Positions 58,279 through 64,000 of a DNA stretch of 64,000 bases are shown here, in pieces (positions within the stretch are counted from its first letter, which is position 1; every line of letters starts with the position of its first letter). The notes under the pieces were generated by a model. The model ran no database searches and was not told where the DNA came from. It saw nothing but the letters and a program-made list of their open reading frames with translations. Made by a program: the position numbers and the translations under genes. Source of the stretch: Marasmius tenuissimus. Its lineage: Eukaryota > Basidiomycota > Agaricomycetes > Agaricales > Marasmiaceae. The stretch lies in NCBI GenBank assembly GCA_029532415.1, contig JAQOTA010000053.1, positions 372,001 to 436,000 of the forward strand. The letters run 5' to 3'.

Positions 58279-59771
58279 ATGGCATCCGAATTCAAGATAT
58301 CTATCTCTGACGACGCAATCACACACCTCAAGCAAAAACTCGAGCTCACGCGACTTCCTGACGAGATTGATGAGGCTGGATGGGACTACGGAGCACCTCT
58401 CGCTGACATTCGACGTCTCGTCGCTAGGTGGAAGGACGGATATGACTGGAGGAAACACGAAAAGGCGTTGAATGAGGAGCTGCCCCAATTTACGAGGGAT
58501 ATCGAAGTCAGCGGCGGGCATGGAACTCTCAACGTACACTATGTGTATAAGAAGAGCGAAGCAAAAAATGCTATCCCGTTGTTGTTCGTTCATGGTTGTG
58601 AGTACTATTCACTCTGGGTTTCCTGATATCTTTACTGAGGAACTTGTAGGGCCCGGAAGCTTCATTGAAGTTCGAAAGATCCTGCCTCTCCTTACGGCTG
58701 TTGAGGAAGGACAACCGAGCTTCCACGTCGTAGCTCTTGGCTTGCCTGGATACGGGTTCTCAGAAGGTGCGAAGAAGAAGGGATTTGATCTAACGAAATA
58801 CGGCGAAGTTGGACACAAGCTCATGTTGTCGCTTGGGTACAACGAGTATGGTACGTCGGCTTCACATCTCGAATCATATGCAGCCTCTAATCCTCGCCCA
58901 ATTTGAGTCGCTCAAGGAGGTGACTGGGGCGCTATTGTGCGTCTTCCCTCCTCTTCCCTCCCTCATAAAGTTCACTTTTGTTCATTGCAGATCACTCACG
59001 TCATGGCAGCAACATACGGCGGGGCAAACATAAAAGCCTGGCACTCAAACATGCCCATGGGCCGTCCTCCCAATTCCACTGCTCAAACTTCCTCTGATGT
59101 TTTCGCTTCCCCCGATGAAAACAAGGATTACTCCCCAGAAGAGAAACTCGCATTCAAGGGGATGAACTTCTACAACACAAAAGGAAATGGCTACTTCATA
59201 GAACAGTCCACGCAACCTCAAACTATTGGCTATAGCTTAAGCGATTCGCCTGTAGGACTGTTGGCTTGGATATACGAGAAGCTGGTTGCATGGACAGATG
59301 CGTATGCTTGGGATGACGATGAGGGTATGTTTCCTTCACCCCTCGCCTTCGCCTTGTTACTCACTTATGCCATCCATCGTAGTCTTGACATGGATCTCTA
59401 TCTATTGGTTTTCTCGTTCTGGACCTGCGGCATCGGTTCGCACGTACTACGAAGTCGCTCAGTCCGGTGGGATCACCAATCTCCCAAAGGTGGAGGGCGC
59501 GATTCCGCTTGGGTGTTCGATTTTCCCTCGGGAAATTGTTGCTATGCCTCGTTCGTGAGTACTTCGCGTCGGCTAATCCCCGGGCTTACCACTGACTTTT
59601 TTCGAACAAAGGTGGCTTACGAATTTCAATGTAGTCCTCTACGAGCGACACGAAAAGGGGGGTCATTTTGCTGCACACGAAGTCCCGAAGCTGCTCGTCG
59701 GTGATTTGAGAAAGATGTTTGGGAAGGGAGGGCCAGCGTATGGTGTGGTTGAAGGTAAGGATGGGTATTAG
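58279..59771 (+). CDS. Epoxide hydrolase, microsomal type (alpha/beta hydrolase)
   Basis: Exons 58279-58597, 58650-58850, 58908-58936, 58991-59324, 59383-59554 and 59612-59771 give 404 residues. It opens epoxides to vicinal diols. The N-terminal EHN domain ([20 protein letters not shown], then [23 protein letters not shown]) is typical. The catalytic core follows: oxyanion motif HGWPGS (105-110, completed across intron 1), nucleophile Asp179 in QGGDWG (placed in a 29-nt exon), lid segment with SVRTYYE whose Tyr should polarise the epoxide, and the catalytic His370 in GGHFAAHE. No leader peptide is seen, so it is probably cytosolic. It lies directly upstream of a peroxygenase gene whose products include epoxides. 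Confidence 0.92.
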
Positions 59772-60554
59772 CTTCATCTGTGAGTCAAAGACTTTCTTGC
59801 TCACTTTCTACGCGTTACTTGAGGAAATGAACGATTAGGTTATTCGAAAAGTGTAACATATGTGAAACAGGAGAATGTATACTATGGACTCCCGGTGACC
59901 GGTGGATGGTGATAAGGCTTGACTCGATGTCGCTCGAGGCCGAGTTTATTTGAAGCCTTCGCTTGACGCAGTTAATAGCGCTGGACGTTGGGACTCGTGG
60001 GGCGGACCAACACCGCATTCGTCTGAATGTACTACTGCGCCTAGTGTGGCGCTCAGAATGAACACAACAATTAGGTATGTAGGCTTTCGGAGTCCGAAGC
60101 ACGAATATGGCGCGTTTTGATGGTTATTAGCTCGCTAAGCCATGTCAAATTGACGCCTCACCATATTGGCTCGTTGACGGTGCAGGTCACTTGTGCTGCG
60201 TGCAGGCCTGCGGAAACCAAGTGCTACTGCATTATGATCGCCAGGCCGGTGTCTCAAGAATATCGACCTCCCTGAATTCCGCAGTGACCGAGAGGTGCAT
60301 CATTACACGGCTTACACGGCATTGCGCAGTAGTAAGCCAACTTCATTCATTCGTCAACGCCTACTGGATACTACGATTCGCAAACCGAGTATCCCCGCCG
60401 GCCTAGGAGCTCAAGAGCACAGATGCTCTTTAACCGCTCAACCGTTGTATTGAACCAGCGCGCGAGAGGAGGTATATAAGACCTCGTTTGTGGTTGAAGG
60501 ACGGTACTTTCTTTTCTTATCTTTCTCTTTACGACTTTTTTATCATCATTAACG
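59772..60554. other. Intergenic with TATA box of the peroxygenase gene
   Basis: No gene recognised. GGTATATAAG at 60471-60480 lies 75 bp before the ATG at 60555, followed by a T/C-rich leader (TTTCTTTTCTTATCTTTCTC). Confidence 0.6.
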
Positions 60555-61596
60555 ATGAAGTTCCAACTTGGTCTCTCTGCCTTTACTTTTCTCTCTATCT
60601 CTTCTACTGTTTTCGGTGGTGCGGCCCCCAGACGCCGGGATTATGAAGGCTCGGACCCTCATGATATGGTTGATTGGTCCCAGCATCAGTTCCAAGCTGC
60701 TACAGAGACTGATGCGAGGAGTCCGTGTCCTGGGTTGAATACGTGAGTAGGAGTTTTACCTCTCTGAGGATGGATTCAATAACTGACGCCTCTTTCGACT
60801 TGGATAGCCTGGCAAATCATGGTTTCCTTCCGCGTAACGGGAACAACATTACGATCCCGATGATTGTCAAGTCAGTTCGAGGTGGGTCCAAATCAATCAC
60901 AAGTTTGAGTTCCTCGCGACTGACACCCTTGTATGAATCAGAGGGCTTCAACGTCCAACGGGATATGGTCCTTCTCGCTGCCAAAGCGGCATTGTTAACT
61001 TCAGAACACGACGACCAGTTCTCTCTCGGTGACATTGGCCTGTACGTCTGAATGTCAGCCAATAATACACGAGTTATAATCTCACTCATCACCCCCCTAG
61101 GCACGGAAACATCGAACATGACGCCTCCGTCTCTCGCCAAGACCGCAACCTCGGTGACAACATCGCCTTCAACGAAGAGATCTACACCACCCTCGCCAAC
61201 TCCAACCCCGGCGTCGACTATTACAACGCCACTTCCGCCGGCCTTGTGCAAAAAGCCCGGCTGGAACAAACTAAAGCCACAAACCCAAACTTCCAGAGCA
61301 CCATCAAGGAATTCCAAATCCGTGTACGAGAGTCTGGTCTCTACCTCATGGTCATGAGTGGTGAGACCTTCGGAGTTGCACCGAAGAAATTTGTGGATGT
61401 GTTCTTCCGAGAGGAGAGGATGCCGATTGAGGAGGGGTGGAAGATCTCGAAGGTGCCTATTGATTCGGCGAATGAGGTGGAGATTGCGACGGAGATTGCT
61501 ATAAGGTCAGAGTTCAAGGCGGAAGAGGAGCAGTGTCCTTGGGTTACGCTGTTTCAGGGCGGATCGGAGAATCCCAGAGCTGATGGGACTATCTAA
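60555..61596 (+). CDS. Unspecific peroxygenase, short type (heme-thiolate)
   Basis: Exons 60555-60742, 60808-60881, 60942-61041 and 61101-61596 give 285 residues. The secretion signal (MKFQLGLSAFTFLSISS) is followed by a short propeptide ending in PRRR. The heme-thiolate Cys58 sits in PCPGLNTLANHGFLPRNG, the PCP motif of the chloroperoxidase/UPO family. EHD at 126-128 (GNIEHDASVSRQD) with the following Ser marks the short, family I type rather than EGD of long UPOs; it binds the Mg ion and supports peroxide cleavage. UPOs use H2O2 to oxygenate alkanes, arenes and alkenes outside the cell. The candidate acid-base Glu was not pinned down. A clear TATA box lies upstream. An epoxide hydrolase gene precedes it in the same direction. 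Confidence 0.92.
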
Positions 61597-64000
61597 GGGT
61601 GAGGGAGTTGGATTTTGGACGGCGAGTTGGTGAGAGTCATTTCTGCCTACTCAATTTTTTGGACATTTTATGTTGATTTATTTATGGCAATTCAATTCGA
61701 ATTTGTGCCAGGTTACCCGAAGGGTTTGGTTGCAAGAATGGATGGATGTACTGAGCTTGGACGCGTCGCGAGTCGCGACCTCAGGTAAGAATCACGTGCA
61801 TCGCGTTTCGAACTCCGCCCAGCCTGAAATCGGACCACCATCATCATTTCAACCCCAAGCCTCGACAGTGTCCTCAATGAAGATGAAACCTTTATTTCGA
61901 ATTCTCGAGCTAGAAGACCATATCTACTGAGCCTAATTACCCTTGCGCGAGACGATGCTGAGAGATACAAGAGGAAACCGAACAGAGGGCCAAACCGAAG
62001 TCTGGTGGATTACAAGAGGTATTATTGGACGAGGGATTGGATGAGTAGTAAGAGCCTGAGGTGCGCTCGTCAGTTGTATTGCTAGCGATCTTCACTGACT
62101 ATCAATGCTATCAGATCGTGGTGCTGTGCTCGAAATATCTGCCTTGACAGCACCAGAACATTCCTCACGAACTTGTAATCAAGTTCTCGCTCGCAGCTCT
62201 TTCGTTGCCATTAAGCTGCCTGTTATGAAGAGAATCCTTGTAATTCTTAACGAACTGTTCTGAACTCCCTCAGGTGATTGCATCCAACGATTGGAGACTT
62301 GACAGAAACAGGGCCTGGAGTCTTCGCAAGGGTACGTTCTGAGTCTTGTCCGTTGAGTTGCAACTTGAACTCACTCTAGCTTACAGGTCGTCTAATCACA
62401 CCCAGAAATCGACAACTTTTCATCGGGCGTGCTCGAGAACACGGGCCGCGAAGGCGAGATAGATGGACGAGGTTGAGGATATCAGATGATCAGGCGAAGA
62501 AATTCACCTTGAACGGGTGGACAGAGGTGTGTCCGTTAGGCCGTCACCATTCCTCGTTCACAATCAACATTATTAGTCCAATAGCCACTGTCAGACCGTG
62601 ATCCTTCACTCGAAACGTTCTCCTTCACTACATCAACTCGTTCCTTGCATTCTAGTCTTGAAGCAACACAGTAGTGGCCGTTTGTGCGATATTCACGCCG
62701 CCAAACAGTTTCATAAGACAAAGGATACTTTCTCGATTTTACATGCATGATCTGTCCTAGAGCTTCCGCTTCACGCACCCTAGAAATCCGCCCTTGATTC
62801 TCTCGGAGATAACGATCATGCCAGGAGATTCATGTTACCACGTGAGTCAGAACGATTGAATGGAGGACCACAATCGCTGATTGACTTCGAACCCTATCAT
62901 TCTTACGTTGTCGCCCTACCCTTTTCTCTTCCACCTTCCCGATGCAGGATAGCTGTGGGGCCTCGTGTATCCTACATACATCTGATTATCCGACAATACA
63001 GAAAAAGGCTCGAAATTCACAGGATGCTAGGGGTAGAAAAGTCCTTCCGGATTCGTGGTCTGGCTCGTTGGGTTCTTGACCTTCAACCACTGCCATCGCT
63101 CTCCCTCCTTTCTTCAACTTCTCGATACCGCTGTCATGGGGGAGCTTCGTACGCCGAGATAGACGGCATTTCCATTTTTCGTCGTCCCGTAACCATAGAT
63201 GATGCCATCACCGCTCTGTCCGTTGGACGAGGTATGTTTCTCGTTCCCTGTTTCCTCCTAGATTTTTTCCGACATTGACTTCCGCTCTCCGGGTCGCTTA
63301 CAGTACTTACACAGTGTCCACAGCGCCTCTGTTCGTCGAGGCCCTCGCCACCGTGACGCCACAGCAAGGTTCGTCTTCCTCTGAGGCCTTTTCATTGTCT
63401 TGATTCTCATCGCGTGTCCAGTTGTCCATTCATCCTTCGGAATGGCTTCATAGCCTTGGGTTGTGTCGCCACAGTACGGTGTGTTTTTCGCCCATACTTG
63501 CACCTAGACTCTCATATCTCGGTGCGTTGTTAGTTCACCGAAAGCCTTCACTACCTGCATTCTCGTTGTCCACCACATATGGTTTGCCCCCATCAGTGGC
63601 ACTACACACTGTCGCCGTCAACCTCACATACGGCTCTCCGACTCCGATCCGGTGTTGAATTCAATCCTTTGATGTCGCCACACCCACCCAACGACTTTGT
63701 CTGACCTGGCTAATACGTGAGGACTGGTGTGCCTAGTACGTTTATTACCGCTCTCGGACGTGGCTTGACATATTCCGGCCTTCTCCAGAACAGTCCTTGG
63801 CACGATCATACTGGAAATCGCTCCATCACCTTGGGAGACTTGTCGTCCCGTTGCTCAACCTCAGCTCCTCCACCCGCAAACTTCCTTCCCCCTCCCCTCT
63901 ACGTTGGAGGCCTAGGTACTATAAATGACAGCTTTCGCCATCGACGCTATACAGCACGCGTCATTCTTTCTTTGATCCCAAGCTCTCGTCTGACAGGAAA
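61597..64000. other. Right edge, no confident gene model
   Basis: Frames at 61670-61930, 62832-63278 and 63422-63658 on the plus strand have some protein-like text (for example DGISIFRRPVTIDDAITAL near 63165-63220 followed by a possible donor, and APLFVEALATVTPQQ near 63323) but could not be joined or identified. A gene may continue beyond 64000. ACTATAAATGAC near 63918 is TATA-like. Confidence 0.35.

Noticed and set aside
60400..60455. Possible tRNA before the peroxygenase gene
   Set aside because: Short complementary stretches exist, but no T-arm or acceptor stem pairs, so no cloverleaf can be drawn.

Overview
The window is fungal nuclear DNA from a mushroom-type basidiomycete (Agaricomycetes). 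The genes carry many short GT-AG introns of about 45-80 nt. The gene content fits that group: F-box/LRR-type proteins, a DUF6534 membrane protein, a MYND-finger protein, a short-type unspecific peroxygenase, an expanded Galpha-like protein and several lineage-specific paralogue families. No rRNA, CRISPR array or prokaryotic operon was seen. All exon models were made by eye from splice signals, reading-frame continuity and recognisable motifs.

Layout. 1-6.8 kb: a cytochrome P450 (minus) beside poorly preserved coding fragments. 6.8-19 kb: an F-box protein, a DUF6534 seven-TM-like protein, a second F-box protein, an intron-containing tRNA-Asn, a MYND-finger protein, a C2H2 zinc-finger protein and a third F-box protein. 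19.3-22.5 kb: a ferric/cupric reductase and a CTR copper transporter, adjacent and co-oriented, which form a plausible reductive copper/iron uptake pair. 24.5-30 kb: a small secreted protein and a 703-residue Galpha-like protein with a long N-terminal membrane extension, followed by a decayed second copy of the same block. 30-36.4 kb: two paralogous Agaricomycete proteins facing outwards, enclosing a tRNA-Thr and two tandem four-TM modules; the upstream module carries a nonsense codon.

37-40 kb and 50-52 kb hold two pairs of a secreted roughly 220-residue family, four paralogues in all. 40.9-44.4 kb is a 928-residue Pumilio (PUF) RNA-binding protein. 46.5-48.1 kb is a secreted M28 aminopeptidase. 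Upstream of it sits an intact 955-bp hAT-type element with 75-bp perfect terminal inverted repeats and an 8-bp target duplication, which encodes only a zinc-finger ORF and appears to split a host gene. 54.4-57.8 kb carries a GPI-type cysteine-rich protein and a Lys/Ala/Pro-repeat protein with a C-D-H-I-I-E-L-Q motif and no visible start codon. 58.3-61.6 kb pairs an epoxide hydrolase with a short-type peroxygenase, an enzyme pair that could act in sequence. The last 2.4 kb gave no gene model.

The strongest leads are the hAT-derived element, the membrane-extended Galpha protein with altered catalytic motifs and its decayed duplicate, the tandem four-TM locus, and the start-less KPA-repeat/DHIIELQ gene.
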